Assembly (NCBI GenBank): GCA_910584745.1 | Contig: CAJUDG010000001.1 | Coordinates: 62,001-126,000 of the forward strand | Length of the DNA stretch: 64,000 bases | Direction: 5' to 3' | From: an uncultured Eubacteriales bacterium | GTDB lineage: Bacteria > Bacillota > Clostridia > Oscillospirales > Acutalibacteraceae | In this document: piece after piece, positions 52,241-62,167 of the stretch | How the letters are laid out: the number at the start of each line of letters is the position of its first letter | How positions within the stretch are numbered: the stretch's first letter is position 1 | Position numbers and translations under genes: made by a program | The notes under the pieces: generated by a model | What the model was told of the DNA's origin: nothing | Databases searched by the model: none | What the model saw: only the letters and a program-made list of their open reading frames with translations

Positions 52241-52672
52241 TTACGCAAGAACGTCTATACCCTGCCGGTACTCATCCAAAATGCTGGTGTCAAAGGGCTT
52301 TCCCCAATCCCAGCCTGGGTCGCGCTGGTGGACGAACTCGCCCAGCCGCGCCGCCTCGTTATGGAAAATCTCGTTCAAAGTCCAGGAGGCGCTGAGCCGT
52401 TCCTCAGGTGCCAGGGACATGGTATAGTCCCGGATAGCCGCGGAAATATCCTCCCCGTCGCTGACGCCGTAGCCGTTCTTCATGTGGTCAAAGGCGATCT
52501 GCCTGACCCGCTGCGCCGCTTTCTCATCCACCGGCACCAGCTTTCGCCAATCGCCAGCATCGTTCAGGCTCATGCCGGGCGTGCCATAGGGGTTGACGTG
52601 GGGCCTGTCCTGCCGCAATAATTCACCGGCCCGCTGTTGCTGTTGGCCGCGGACGATCTGAGAAATTGTCAT
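52241..52672 (-). CDS. Hypothetical ICE-associated protein (143 aa)
   Basis: AAGGAGG lies 8 bases before ATG 52672. 143 residues, soluble: MTISQIVRGQQQQRAGELLR, later AFDHMKNGYGVSDGEDIS and a Trp-rich end (RDPGWDWGKPFDTSILDEY). Similar proteins with a MTISQI start are familiar from Firmicute ICEs, but I know no function. It is convergent to the methyltransferase group and divergent from the ArdC-like gene, suggesting a separate regulated unit. Confidence 0.65.
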   Translation of the reverse strand: MTISQIVRGQQQQRAGELLRQDRPHVNPYGTPGMSLNDAGDWRKLVPVDEKAAQRVRQIAFDHMKNGYGVSDGEDISAAIRDYTMSLAPEERLSASWTLNEIFHNEAARLGEFVHQRDPGWDWGKPFDTSILDEYRQGIDVLA

Positions 52673-52743
52673 GGGGTAGCCTCCTTCCGACTGTCATTAT
52701 TTATATCGGCATTTCACACCAGAAAATAAGAGGGGAGATGTGC

Positions 52744-53655
52744 ATGAACACACCAATCAAATTGAAGTCAGAGAAATCTGCTGACCGCTTCAAAGAGATC
52801 ACCGACCGGCTGGCGCAAGGGGTTACTGATTTATTTGAGAGCGACCGTTACAAGGAGTATCTCCAGGTGATGGCCCGGTTCCACAGCTACAGTTTCAACA
52901 ACACCCTGCTGATCGCCATGCAGTGCCCCGGGGCCACCAAGCTTGCCGGGTTCCAGAGCTGGAAGAAGTTCGGGCGGCACGTTAAGAAGGGTGAGAAGGG
53001 TATCAAAGTGATTGCGCCCACGCCCTTCAAGAAAACCGTGGAGGAAGATGGAGAAGAAAAGGTCATCGTTGTGCCGCGCTACAAGGTGGTGTCCACATAC
53101 GATATAAGCCAGACTGAGGGAAAGCCTCTGCCGGAAATCGTCAGCACCCTCACCGGTAGCGCAGATAGCTATGGCGATTTTATAGCAGCGCTGGAACAGG
53201 TTTCACCTGTTCCCATTGCGTTTGAGGACATCTCCGGCAGCGCCTACGGCTACTATAGCCCATTGGAAAAGCGCATCGCCGTGCGCGAGGGCTTGAGCGA
53301 ACAGCAGACTCTCAAGACCCTGATCCACGAGATCAGCCACGCCAAGCTGCACGATTTTGCCCTGAGTAAACCCAGGGACGAGATACCTAAGACCGACCGG
53401 CAGACCATGGAGTGCCAAGCGGAGGCCATCGCCTTTGTCTGCTGTGAACGCTTCGGGCTGGATACCTCGGGCTACAGTTTCGGCTACATAGCCGGGTGGA
53501 GTTCAGGCCGTGAGCTCAAGGAGCTGCGCTCCTCGCTGGAGATCATCCGTAATACTGCCGTTGAAATCATTGACGGCGTAGAAAGTCAGCTTCATGAGTT
53601 ACACCAGAACCGGGAGCAGGAGGATGAAATATCCTCGCCGGTCTTGGCAATGTAG
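52744..53655 (+). CDS. ArdC-like antirestriction / zinc-metalloprotease-domain protein
   Basis: 303 residues from ATG 52744 (GAGGGGAG 7 bases before). The N-terminal part (FHSYSFNNTLLIAMQCPGAT, WKKFGRHVKKGEKGIKVIAP) is the ArdC N-terminal DNA-binding domain. The C-terminal part contains a zincin motif LIHEISHAKLHD and a downstream Glu region (RQTMECQAEAIAFVCCERFG). ArdC of plasmids protects incoming single-stranded DNA from restriction. It lies 9 bases before the relaxase gene, fitting a role during transfer. Confidence 0.85.
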   Translation: MNTPIKLKSEKSADRFKEITDRLAQGVTDLFESDRYKEYLQVMARFHSYSFNNTLLIAMQCPGATKLAGFQSWKKFGRHVKKGEKGIKVIAPTPFKKTVEEDGEEKVIVVPRYKVVSTYDISQTEGKPLPEIVSTLTGSADSYGDFIAALEQVSPVPIAFEDISGSAYGYYSPLEKRIAVREGLSEQQTLKTLIHEISHAKLHDFALSKPRDEIPKTDRQTMECQAEAIAFVCCERFGLDTSGYSFGYIAGWSSGRELKELRSSLEIIRNTAVEIIDGVESQLHELHQNREQEDEISSPVLAM

Positions 53656-53664
53656 GGCTGAACC

Positions 53665-54981
53665 ATGCCGAGACTCGTCACCAAATTCAAGTACCTCAAG
53701 CCCAGCGCCCGCCAGTCCCGGGGCGGCTACGCCAAGTACATTGCCACTCGGGAGGGCGTGGAAAGGCTGGACGAGAGCCAAAAGTTCGCGCCTGCTACCG
53801 CCAAACAGAAAAAGCTCATTGCCAAGATACTCCGCGACTTCCCCGACAGCAAGGAGATGCTGGAGTACGATGATTTCCTCCAGAACCAGACGGTGGGCGC
53901 GGCCTCTGAGTTCATCACCCGTGCCATCGAGGACAACGCTGCCCAATGCGTGAACTCCACCACCTATGCCGATTACATTGCTACCCGGCCCCGCGCCGAG
54001 CGCTTCGGCTCCCATGGGCTGTTCACCGATGACGGTGTGCAGGTCAACCTGGAGAAGGTGTCCTCTGACCTCAACAGCTACAGCGGCAACGTGTATACTA
54101 TTATAATATCTCTCCGGCGGGAGGATGCGGAGCGATTGGGCTTTGACAACGGCTCCCGCTGGCGGGATATGCTCCGAACTCAGACCCAGGCACTGGCTGA
54201 AAACCTCAAGATACCCATGGAACACCTCAAGTGGTTCGCGGCGTTTCACAATGAGAGCCACCACCCGCACGTACATCTCCTGGCCTATTCTTCTGTGGAG
54301 AACGAGGGGTATCTCACGAAAAAAGGTGTGCATAACCTCCGCTCGGAGTTTGCCCGTGATATCTTCGCCCAAGACCTCCACTGCATTTATGAACAGCAGA
54401 CGGAGTACCGAAACCAGCTACGGGCGCAGAGTAAAGAAAAGGTTGCAAAGCTGGTGGAGCAGATAAACTCCGGGCTGATAGTTGACCCACAGCTCAAGCA
54501 AATGCTGGTGGAACTGGCCCAGCGGCTAAAGCGGCACAAAGGTAAGAAGGTGTACGGCTATCTCTCCGCCGGGGCGAAAAAGCTGGTGGACAATATCGTT
54601 GACCAGCTGGCGCAGGACAGCAGGATTGCGGCGCTGTATGACCTCTGGTATCGCCAGCGGGACGAAATTTTCAAGACCTATTCTTCCTCTGCTTCTGAGA
54701 GAGTGCCCCTCTCGCAAAACCCGGAGTTCAAGCCTGTCCGCAATGCTGTGGTCAAGGCCGCGCTGGGGATTGAGGATCAGGAGGAAACTATCGTGGCAAA
54801 TTCCGTGCCGCAGAACTGGTCAGTCACAAGCTCCGCGCTCACGCTCATGCGTCAGACCGCCAGCATTTTTCAAGACCGCATCCGTGAACTGGATACTCAT
54901 TACCCGCACCATGTAGACCGCAAGCTGCAAAGCAAGATTGCAGACAAAAAGCTGGCCCAGGGCCAGAAGCTGGGTGGATAA
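53665..54981 (+). CDS. MobP3-type relaxase of the conjugative block
   Basis: 438 residues. The N-terminus (FKYLKPSARQSRGGYAKYIA) provides the likely catalytic Tyr in GGYAKYI, and the metal-binding triad is WFAAFHNESHHPHVHLLAYS (about 190-209). This combination is that of MobP3 relaxases of Firmicute ICEs. It would nick the ICE's oriT. It is unrelated in detail to the element A and C relaxases. A helical C-terminal half follows. Appears full length. Confidence 0.85.
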   Translation: MPRLVTKFKYLKPSARQSRGGYAKYIATREGVERLDESQKFAPATAKQKKLIAKILRDFPDSKEMLEYDDFLQNQTVGAASEFITRAIEDNAAQCVNSTTYADYIATRPRAERFGSHGLFTDDGVQVNLEKVSSDLNSYSGNVYTIIISLRREDAERLGFDNGSRWRDMLRTQTQALAENLKIPMEHLKWFAAFHNESHHPHVHLLAYSSVENEGYLTKKGVHNLRSEFARDIFAQDLHCIYEQQTEYRNQLRAQSKEKVAKLVEQINSGLIVDPQLKQMLVELAQRLKRHKGKKVYGYLSAGAKKLVDNIVDQLAQDSRIAALYDLWYRQRDEIFKTYSSSASERVPLSQNPEFKPVRNAVVKAALGIEDQEETIVANSVPQNWSVTSSALTLMRQTASIFQDRIRELDTHYPHHVDRKLQSKIADKKLAQGQKLGG

Positions 54982-54999
54982 GAGCTGCCAGCCCCCTGT

Positions 55000-55470
55000 T
55001 CACTTTGGCTGCTTACCTGAACTTTTGCGCTGTTTCCAAACGCCCGCAAGAATATCCTTGAGAACCAGCATGGAGTCCAGCTCGTTATAACCGTATTGCT
55101 TCTCCAGATCCTCCAGCAGTTTTTGCAATTCCGCCGCGTATGGCCGCGCATCGACCCTGCTCTGATAGGTGGCCAGGACAGGGTATTTTTTGCTCCAAGC
55201 CTTTGTCCAGTCTATCTTTTCGGCGGCAGAATCGGGAACCCTGTCGATGGCCTCCCGGATATCTTCGAGCTCCGGGTCGAACTCGATCAGCTCGTCCAAA
55301 GTCATACCGTAAAGATTCGCCAGCCTTTTTGACTGACGGATATCGGGAAGTGTCTCGTCCAACTCCCATTTCGAGATGGTCTGCCTGCTCACGCCCAATT
55401 TTTCCGCGACCTCTTCCTGTGAAAGCCCACGCTTCTTTCGAACCCGGAATAAGTTATGGCCTAAATTCAT
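55000..55470 (-). CDS. XRE-family transcriptional regulator
   Basis: 156 residues: HTH at the N-terminus (FRVRKKRGLSQEEVAEKLGV, SRQTISKWELDETLPDI) followed by an acidic helical domain. Reads against the transfer genes and faces the toprim gene across a 111-base gap, so it probably controls that unit and itself. Confidence 0.88.
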   Translation of the reverse strand: MNLGHNLFRVRKKRGLSQEEVAEKLGVSRQTISKWELDETLPDIRQSKRLANLYGMTLDELIEFDPELEDIREAIDRVPDSAAEKIDWTKAWSKKYPVLATYQSRVDARPYAAELQKLLEDLEKQYGYNELDSMLVLKDILAGVWKQRKSSGKQPK

Positions 55471-55581
55471 TGCCTTGTCCTCCTCGCATTTGATACCTCA
55501 ATTATAAGCGGTGGGCCGGCAAAAATCCACCAATAGATACTGCCAAATTCGCCCGCGAAATTAACATTGGGAGGTTAGAAT

Positions 55582-56514
55582 ATGACCGCAAAAGACCGCT
55601 ACCAAGCAGGCCACACCGACTTGGTGTACTGGCTCCGCTCCCGGGGCGAGAAACTGAAGAAGTCTGGCTCCGAGTGGGAGTGGAATCACCAAGGCGAGCG
55701 CGTGACCGTCCGCCACAACGTATGGTTCGACCAGTACACCCAGGAGGGCGGCGACGCCGTGAAGTTCCTGCAATACTTCTATGGGATGTCCGAGGAACGT
55801 GCCGTCGCTGAACACTTAGGGTGTACCGTGACGGAACTGGACGATGTGCCGGAGCAAATACGTCCCGCTAGGAGCATCGTACCACCCAAGCAGGAGGAAA
55901 AGAAAATCGACCTGACCCCACCCACTGCAAACGGAAATATGCGGCGGGTGTTCGCATACCTCTGCCAGACCAGGGGCATCGACCCGGAAGTAGTTTCGGC
56001 TTTCGCCCATGCCCATCTGCTCTACGAGAGCGCCGACAAGCACAACGTCGTGTTCGTTGGCAAGGACGAAAATAACCGGGTCAGGCACATCCATATGCGG
56101 GGGACGCTCACCGGCTCCGGCTTCCGGCAGACCCTGGGCGGCAGCGAGAAAGAGTACAGTTTCCACCATACCGGGGCTGGTCGGCAGCTTTATGTGTTCG
56201 AGGCGCCTATAGATATGCTGTCGTATATCAGCCTGCACCCGGACAGTTGGCAGGAGAACTCATATGTTGCCCTGTGCGGGGTAGGCAGTGCGCCCATCCA
56301 GCGGTTCCTGGAGGAAGTGCCTCAGTTGGAGGAAGTGGTGCTCTGTCTGGACAACGATGAGGCCGGACATAACTCCGTCATGCGCATTGCGCGGGAATTG
56401 CTGGATGAGTGGGAGGTGCAGGTCAGCGCTCATTTCCCCGAGCAGAAGGACTGGAATGAGGAACTGCTATCCCCTTTCCCCGAGGAAAACCTGGAACCGG
56501 TGATGGCTATGTAA
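55582..56514 (+). CDS. DUF3991/toprim-domain protein
   Basis: 310 residues. The N-terminal part (LVYWLRSRGEKLKKSGSEWE, HNVWFDQYTQEGGDAVKFLQ) resembles a primase zinc-domain region without cysteines; the middle matches DUF3991 (YLCQTRGIDPEVVSAFAHAH). The C-terminal toprim fold shows the Glu (LYVFEAPIDMLSYI) and DxD (VVLCLDNDEAGHNS). Such proteins are ICE-encoded primase-like factors presumed to act on the incoming strand. GGGAGG before the ATG. Confidence 0.85.
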   Translation: MTAKDRYQAGHTDLVYWLRSRGEKLKKSGSEWEWNHQGERVTVRHNVWFDQYTQEGGDAVKFLQYFYGMSEERAVAEHLGCTVTELDDVPEQIRPARSIVPPKQEEKKIDLTPPTANGNMRRVFAYLCQTRGIDPEVVSAFAHAHLLYESADKHNVVFVGKDENNRVRHIHMRGTLTGSGFRQTLGGSEKEYSFHHTGAGRQLYVFEAPIDMLSYISLHPDSWQENSYVALCGVGSAPIQRFLEEVPQLEEVVLCLDNDEAGHNSVMRIARELLDEWEVQVSAHFPEQKDWNEELLSPFPEENLEPVMAM

Positions 56515-56518
56515 TCCT

Positions 56519-57235
56519 CTAGTGCCCAGAGGGCTTCCGTTCCAGCATATCATGCTCCGCACCCAGGTCGGCGCGGATGAGCTTCACCAGCACGATGCCC
56601 ATGGGTACAAGGGTAACCCATACGGCCTTCTCTGCCAGGAGCGGGCAGAGAAAAGTCAGTAGTGCCGCTCCGGCAAAGAACGCAAAGACCATTCCAGCAT
56701 GGATCAGCCCCCGGCGCAAGGCTGTGCGGTCTTTTTTTCGGACAGTCTTTGCAAGACCGACACCCACCTGCCGGATATGGTTGGTGCAGAAGGTGGTGGC
56801 CATAGGAATGCCCTCGGCCTGCCGGAAGGTGTTGTACTGCATGGACGCGATGAAGTTGACAATCACCTGCACTACCTGGTGCGGTACGGACAGGGGGATG
56901 AATCCCAGGAGCAACAGCACTGCCGTTTCAAAAATGATCAGGTAGGTGTCCCAGCGCAGGAACCCCAGGCGTTTCACCGGCGATGGCAGAATCTCTGATA
57001 CGAACGCACCCAGCAGGTATGCCGAGATGGGTATCAGAAAGTATAGCCCGCCCAGCCAATCGCCCTTGCCGAAGTTGATGGCCATGACCACCACATTGGC
57101 GGTCTGCGCGTTGCAGAACACCCCGCCCCGCAGGACGTAGGTGTACGCGCCCATCATCCCGGCGCTGGCCATGAGCAGGGCGTAGATGCTTTTCTGTTCG
57201 CAGACGAGATAGTCTTTTTTCGATTCAGGTTTCAC
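56519..57235 (-). CDS. DUF1275 (YoaK-like) membrane protein
   Basis: 238 residues from GTG 57235; frame open to 57307, but the start is uncertain. Six hydrophobic helices; MMGAYTYVLRGGVFCNAQTA and SMQYNTFRQAEGIPMATTFC then TNHIRQVG are the DUF1275/YoaK pattern. Function unknown in the family. It is opposite in strand to all neighbouring transfer genes and convergent with the toprim gene, so it is cargo. Confidence 0.82.
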   Translation of the reverse strand: MKPESKKDYLVCEQKSIYALLMASAGMMGAYTYVLRGGVFCNAQTANVVVMAINFGKGDWLGGLYFLIPISAYLLGAFVSEILPSPVKRLGFLRWDTYLIIFETAVLLLLGFIPLSVPHQVVQVIVNFIASMQYNTFRQAEGIPMATTFCTNHIRQVGVGLAKTVRKKDRTALRRGLIHAGMVFAFFAGAALLTFLCPLLAEKAVWVTLVPMGIVLVKLIRADLGAEHDMLERKPSGH

Positions 57236-57325
57236 AAAAAACAGTCCCTTATATTGGATTTCCAGGAAACCAGTATAAGGTTTTTTCAAGCAAAAATCAA
57301 TATGCAACGAAAGGTTGTGGTAGGA

Positions 57326-59083
57326 ATGACCGAAAGCACAGGCACGTTGATCCTGGCAGCAGGACTCATGTTCGCTGTCCTGGCCGGGATCGCGGCCCTG
57401 TCAAATTATCACTCGCTGAATATCAAGGCCCGGACGGTGGGCCACGGCCAGCACGGCACCGCCAGATGGGCCACCAGAGGCGAGATTGCACGGACTTATA
57501 CTCACGTCAATTTCACACCAGACCTGTGGAGGGAAGGGAAGAATCTGCCAGAGGAGCAGGGCATTGTTGTGGGGTGCAAGGGCGGTAAGCATGGCACAAC
57601 TGCCCTAGTCGATACCGGCGACGTTCACGCTATCATGATAGGCGCGGCGGGTGTCGGTAAGACCGCATACTGGTTATATCCCTGCTTGGAGTATGCGTTG
57701 GCCAGTGGGGTTTCGTTTATGGTAACGGATACTAAGGGAGATGTTTTTCGGAACTACGCTGGCATTGCAAAGGGCTGCTACGGCTACCGCATTTCTGTTA
57801 TCGACCTTCGCAATCCCACCAAGAGCGATGGTTTCAACCTCCTACATCTGGTCAACAAATACGCTGACTTATACAAGCAGGAGGGCAAGCTGGCATACAA
57901 AGCCCGGGCTGAGAAGTACGCGAAAATCATCTCAAAGACCATTATCATGTCGGGCGGCGATGGTGCGAGTTATGGGCAAAACCAGTTTTTCTACGATGCG
58001 GCGGAGGGCCTTCTGACATCGGCTATCCTGCTGGTTGCTGAATTCTGTGAACCTGCTGAGCGCCACATCGTGTCCATCTTGAAAATCATTCAAGAACTGC
58101 TCGCCCCCAGCGGGCAGAAAGGCAAGACTCTGTTCCACATTCTCATGGACAGCCTGCCGCCCGACCATAAGGCCCGCTGGTTCGCCGGGGCCGCACTCTC
58201 ATCAAGCGAACAGGCGATGAATTCAGTCATGTCCACGGCACTGGCGCGGCTCAACAGTTTCCTTGATTCTGAACTTGAACAGGTACTGTGCTTCGGCACG
58301 GCGGTGGACGCGGAAACCTTCTGTAACCAAAAGTCAGCCCTGTTCCTGGTGATGCCCGAGGAAGACCCCAACAAATTCTTCATGGTATCGCTGGTGATCC
58401 AGCAGCTATACCGGGAGATCCTCGCTGTGGCAGACGAGAACGGCGGCAAGCTGAAGAATCGGGCTATCTTTTACTGCGACGAGTTCGGCACCCTTCCAAA
58501 GATTGAATCTGCTGAAATGATGTTTTCGGCCTCCCGCTCCCGCCGTTTGAGCATCGTGCCTATCATCCAATCGCTGGCACAGCTTGAGAAAAACTACAGC
58601 AAAGAGGGAGCTGAAATTATCGTGGACAATACCCAGCTCACAATTTTCGGCGGCTTTGCCCCCAACAGCGAAACGGCCCAGGTCATGAGCAAATCTCTAG
58701 GCAGTAGGACGGCGCTCTCCGGCTCTGTCAGCCGTGGAAAGAACGACCCCAGCCAATCCCTACAGATGATAGAGCGTCCGCTCATGACCCCAGACGAACT
58801 GAAGTCCATGCCAAAGGGCCAATTCATCGTGATGAAAACCGGTGTGAACCCCATGAAAGTGAAACTCAAGCTGTTTTTCAAGTGGGGCATCGAGTTCGGC
58901 GAACCATACCAGGTGCCGGACCGGGGGAGCAGGCCAGTGAGATATGCCAGCCGAGTGGAACTTATGGAGGCCATCCATGAGGCGTACCCGCATTTGCGCC
59001 CCAGGAAAGCTGCGCCCGCTACTCAGCCGACCGAACAGCCGACAAAAATAAAAATAGAAAGAGGGGAATCTGAAAATGTTTAA
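57326..59083 (+). CDS. Type IV coupling protein VirD4/TraG
   Basis: 585 residues. One or two N-terminal membrane helices (LILAAGLMFAVLAGIAAL), then RWATRGEIARTY, Walker A MIGAAGVGKTAYW (about 110), FMVTDTKGDVFRNYAG, Walker B IFYCDEFGTLP (about 387) and QSLAQLEKNYSKEGAEIIVD, all standard for VirD4/TraG in Firmicute ICEs. It would link relaxase-bound DNA to the secretion channel. Start ATG 57326 chosen by homology; ATG 57302 is possible. Intact, unlike VirB4. Confidence 0.9.
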   Translation: MTESTGTLILAAGLMFAVLAGIAALSNYHSLNIKARTVGHGQHGTARWATRGEIARTYTHVNFTPDLWREGKNLPEEQGIVVGCKGGKHGTTALVDTGDVHAIMIGAAGVGKTAYWLYPCLEYALASGVSFMVTDTKGDVFRNYAGIAKGCYGYRISVIDLRNPTKSDGFNLLHLVNKYADLYKQEGKLAYKARAEKYAKIISKTIIMSGGDGASYGQNQFFYDAAEGLLTSAILLVAEFCEPAERHIVSILKIIQELLAPSGQKGKTLFHILMDSLPPDHKARWFAGAALSSSEQAMNSVMSTALARLNSFLDSELEQVLCFGTAVDAETFCNQKSALFLVMPEEDPNKFFMVSLVIQQLYREILAVADENGGKLKNRAIFYCDEFGTLPKIESAEMMFSASRSRRLSIVPIIQSLAQLEKNYSKEGAEIIVDNTQLTIFGGFAPNSETAQVMSKSLGSRTALSGSVSRGKNDPSQSLQMIERPLMTPDELKSMPKGQFIVMKTGVNPMKVKLKLFFKWGIEFGEPYQVPDRGSRPVRYASRVELMEAIHEAYPHLRPRKAAPATQPTEQPTKIKIERGESENV

Positions 59084-59348
59084 CTTAGAAGGTTTATATC
59101 AGAGCGACCTACCAAAACGCGCGATTCTGGTCTATATGTATCTATCCGACCGGGCGGGCAAGGAGGGACAGTGCTTTCCTTCCATACCTACTATCGCCCG
59201 GCATACGAAACTGGCGCAAAACACGGTGCGCCGGGCTGTCAAGGATTTGGAAAAGGGAGGTTATCTGCTTGTCACTAACCGCCAGCGGCCCAACGCTGCG
59301 GACTCATCCCATCTGTACACACTGACAAACGCTGAGCCAGGATGGTGA
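59076..59348 (+). CDS. Short helix-turn-helix protein at the end of the conjugative block
   Basis: 90 residues overlapping the virD4 stop by 8 bases. HTH_36-type winged helix: KRAILVYMYLSDRAGKEGQC, FPSIPTIARHTKLAQNTVRR then AVKDLEKGGYLLV. Usual relatives are about 120-160 residues with a longer tail, so this copy may be shortened. Possible regulator of the transfer genes. Confidence 0.75.
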   Translation: MFNLEGLYQSDLPKRAILVYMYLSDRAGKEGQCFPSIPTIARHTKLAQNTVRRAVKDLEKGGYLLVTNRQRPNAADSSHLYTLTNAEPGW

Positions 59349-59619
59349 TAAAAAAACTACAAGCACAATGCCCCTGCAAAAATAGAATTATCACTCACAA
59401 GGGGGCAGTCTTACACTGCCATGGTACCGGCCCCCTGCAATCATGGAAGGAGAATGTTAACCTCCCAGTTTATGGGTAGACAGAAAGAAAAAAGTGAAAG
59501 GTACGATAAGGTAAATTGGAGGTTTTCAACAATGCTGGATAGGCGATGAGAGTTCACGGCGTGGCCTTTTTCTTTTTTCTGCCAAACAGAAAAACCATTC
59601 CCATGTTTCACATAAAAAT
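59349..59619. other. Spacer at the right end of the conjugative block
   Basis: No gene is recognised. It contains GGCAGT/ACTGCC and AGGGGGC/GCCCCCT inverted repeats (about 59399-59440). Terminal repeats of the element could not be matched to the left side at 45.5 kb. Confidence 0.4.
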
Positions 59620-59648
59620 GTCCCACCCAGCAACGCACCGGGTGGGAC
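59620..59648 (-). terminator. Terminator of the GH2 gene
   Basis: GTCCCACCC (59620-59628) and GGGTGGGAC (59640-59648), 11-base loop, followed on the minus strand by ATTTTTATG; 8 bases after the GH2 stop. Confidence 0.85.
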
Positions 59649-59655
59649 CGCTATT

Positions 59656-62150
59656 TTAACTCGTCTTTTGCGCTACGCTAAGGGTAATCTCCTTCTCTTC
59701 TCTGCTTCCGCTGACCTTCACCGTAATCTCCCCCGGCTCCGTCCCGGCCCTTACCACCGCCAGCACGCGTCCCTCAAAGGTCTGCCAGGTGTTGCAGCCG
59801 TACCGGTTTACGGTTTCCACGTCCGCATTGCCCATACCTTGAAGAACTCCCGCGCCTTCCACAGTAACAGTGACCTCCTCCACCGCCTGGGGGTTCAGCA
59901 CGCCGTGCTCGTCACGGAGAGAAATCATGATGTAGGAGAGGTCAGCGCCGTCAGCAGACAGCATATCTCTGTCCACATCGACATGCAGATACACCTGCTC
60001 CCCCGCCGTGCTGAGGGTCTCGCACTCTGCCGCCTGACCGTCTCGGTAGCAGACAGCTTTCAGCTCCCCGGGCTGGTAGGTAGTCTCAAAGCGGGCAACA
60101 AACTCATTGCGCTCCCCGGCGGGCTTGCGGCCCAGAGATTCGCCGTTCAGGAACAGCTCCACCTCCTCCGCGTCGGAGTAGACATTCACCACTGCAGGCT
60201 TGCCCTCGTACCCGCGCCAAGTCCAGCTAATGCACTCGTCCTTCCAGGGCCAAGCGGTCTGACTTGGGGTGTCGTTGTAGTGATTTATCGGCTCCACAGC
60301 GATGAAGGGGGCCTTGCGCAGGCCGAACACGATCTCCCGGACGTAGCTCACCGGCCGCCTATTGCCGATAATGTCGATGTCCCCCATCCCCGACAGGCTG
60401 ATGGGCCAATTTGACATAAACCCCTGCCGACCGTCGTAGTAGGTGACACCACACCCCGCCTCGCCGATGTAGTCCCAGCCTGTCCAGGTCATGTCGCCGA
60501 TAACGTTGTGATTATTCTTCACGATATCCCACAGCCGCACAATGTCGCTGGGGAAGGTCTCGGTGCCCAAAATCACCCGGTTGGGGTTGAGCTCATGCTC
60601 CATAACGTGCCGGGCGGTGAGGTAGTTGTAGCCGGTGATGTCCGTTACGGAGGCGAACTCGTCCAGCATTTCGGTGAGAATGGAGCTAGTGGCGAAAGCG
60701 TCCGCGAGAGGCCCCTTCATGATGTCGGTAGCGCCATTCGCTGCGTCCGAGCCCGCGCTGGAGCCGGACTGCTGACTCTGAGCCTGAGCCGCCATCTGCT
60801 CCGGGGTCATGCCGGTGATCTCGCACATTATCTCGCCCATGCGCGGCGCACCCGCCATCAGGCCGTTGGCGCCCACAGTCACATACCGGGAACTGTCCAG
60901 CCGGTGGAACTCGCCGGTGATTTCCCGGTTCAGCTGGGCGCCCTTGGGCGTGCCCGCCTCCTGGATCTCGTTGCCGGTGCTGTAGAGGATCACGCTGGGG
61001 TGGTTGAAGTCTTTGGCGACCATCGCCGCCACATCCTCGCGCCAAAAATAGGGGAACTTCTCGGCGTAATCGTTGTTGTTTTTCGGGCGCGTCCAGCAGT
61101 CTGAGAGCTCGTCCATCACCAGCACACCCAGCCGGTCGCAGGCGTTGAGCAGGGCGCGCCCCGCCGGGTGGTGGGACATACGAATGGCGTTGAAGCCCGC
61201 CGCCTTCAGCTTCTCGATGCGCCGCTCATCGGCCCGGGGGAAGGTCGCCGCGCCGATGACCCCGTTGTCGTGGTGGATGCAGGCCCCGCGCAGGTTGACC
61301 TCCTCGCCGTTGATGCGTAGGCCCCGGCTGGCGGACAGGCTCAGGGTGCGGATGCCGAAGGTCTCGCTGACCTGGTCGTAGACCGTCTCGCCATCTCGGA
61401 CGGTAACGGCGCAGATGTAGAGGTTGGGTGTATCACAGCTCCACAGGCTGGGATTTTCTATCTCTATGCGGGTGCGGACGTGTTCCTCACCATTGCCAAA
61501 AACTGTCACCGGGAGCTTGGTCACCCCAGCTTTGCCGTTAGGCCCGGTAAGCTCAATAGTGATTTCAGTTTTCACCTTTTCACGGCTGATATTGCACAAA
61601 TCCAGCTCCACCTGCACCACCGCCAAATCCGGGCTGATGTCAGGCGTGGAGATGCGCACGCCGTTCCGGGCGATGTGCACCTTATTGCCCACCAGCAGAT
61701 TCACATTCCTGTAAATCCCACTGCCGGAGTACCAGCGGCTGTTTTCCTCAGCGGAGTTGTTCGCGACCACGGTGACGGTGTTCTCCTGGCCATACCTGAG
61801 AAAGTCGTCGGCACAGACGGCGAACTCCCCGTAGCCGAAAGGGTGCCCCCGGCGTAGTCGCCGTTGATCATCACCCGGGCATTCTGGTACACGCCCTCAA
61901 ACTCGATCTGCACGGTCTTTTCCCGCCAATCTTCCGGGGCGAAAAAGGACTTTGTGTAGGTGTAGCAGCCGCCGGGGTAGAAGCCGGTCTGGTGGCCGTT
62001 TTTGCAGGTCTCGACCCGCTCCTCGTGAATCATGGCGTCGTGGGGGAGGGCTACCGGGTCGGCCCCGGCACCGCCCATGAACAGGGCCATCATGGGGTTT
62101 GCCCCGGGCTTGAGCAGGCTCCAATTACCGTTCCAGGTTTGCTTTTGCAT
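59656..62150 (-). pseudogene. GH2 beta-galactosidase/glucuronidase-type enzyme, frameshifted
   Basis: Starts at ATG 62150 (AAAGGAGG upstream; MQKQTWNGNWSLLKPGANPM) with the GH2 sugar-binding domain. After YQNARVMINGDYAGG the frame breaks at a run of five C on the plus strand (61846-61850) where six would restore it, then continues from VVANNSAEENSRWYSGSGIY to 59656. Corrected length 831 residues: sugar-binding, immunoglobulin-like, TIM barrel (acid/base Glu in LYSTGNEIQEAG, nucleophile Glu in ILGTETFPSD) and C-terminal domains. If the indel is an assembly error this is an intact cytoplasmic enzyme. Confidence 0.85.
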
Positions 62151-62167
62151 GGTTTTGCCTCCTTTAA

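Larger units (their letters stand above)
45493..59348. mobile_element. Conjugative (ICE-type) block without integrase
   Basis: Contains VirB6/TrbL-like, PrgI-like, VirB4, sortase B, MobP3-type relaxase, VirD4 coupling protein, toprim protein, ArdC-like protein and C5 methyltransferase, a set typical of Tn1549/CTn-like elements of Firmicutes. Cargo on the other strand or inserted between transfer genes includes MntA/HepT, a XRE regulator and a DUF1275 membrane protein. No integrase or clear terminal repeats are seen in the block, its VirB4 is frameshifted and several expected genes (peptidoglycan hydrolase, large VirB8-like) are absent, so it is probably a degraded ICE. Boundaries are the outermost transfer-type genes. 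Confidence 0.75.

Noticed and set aside
59441..59638. 65-codon minus-strand frame in the spacer after the conjugative block
   Set aside because: No ribosome binding site or recognisable sequence; it overlaps the GH2 terminator stem.
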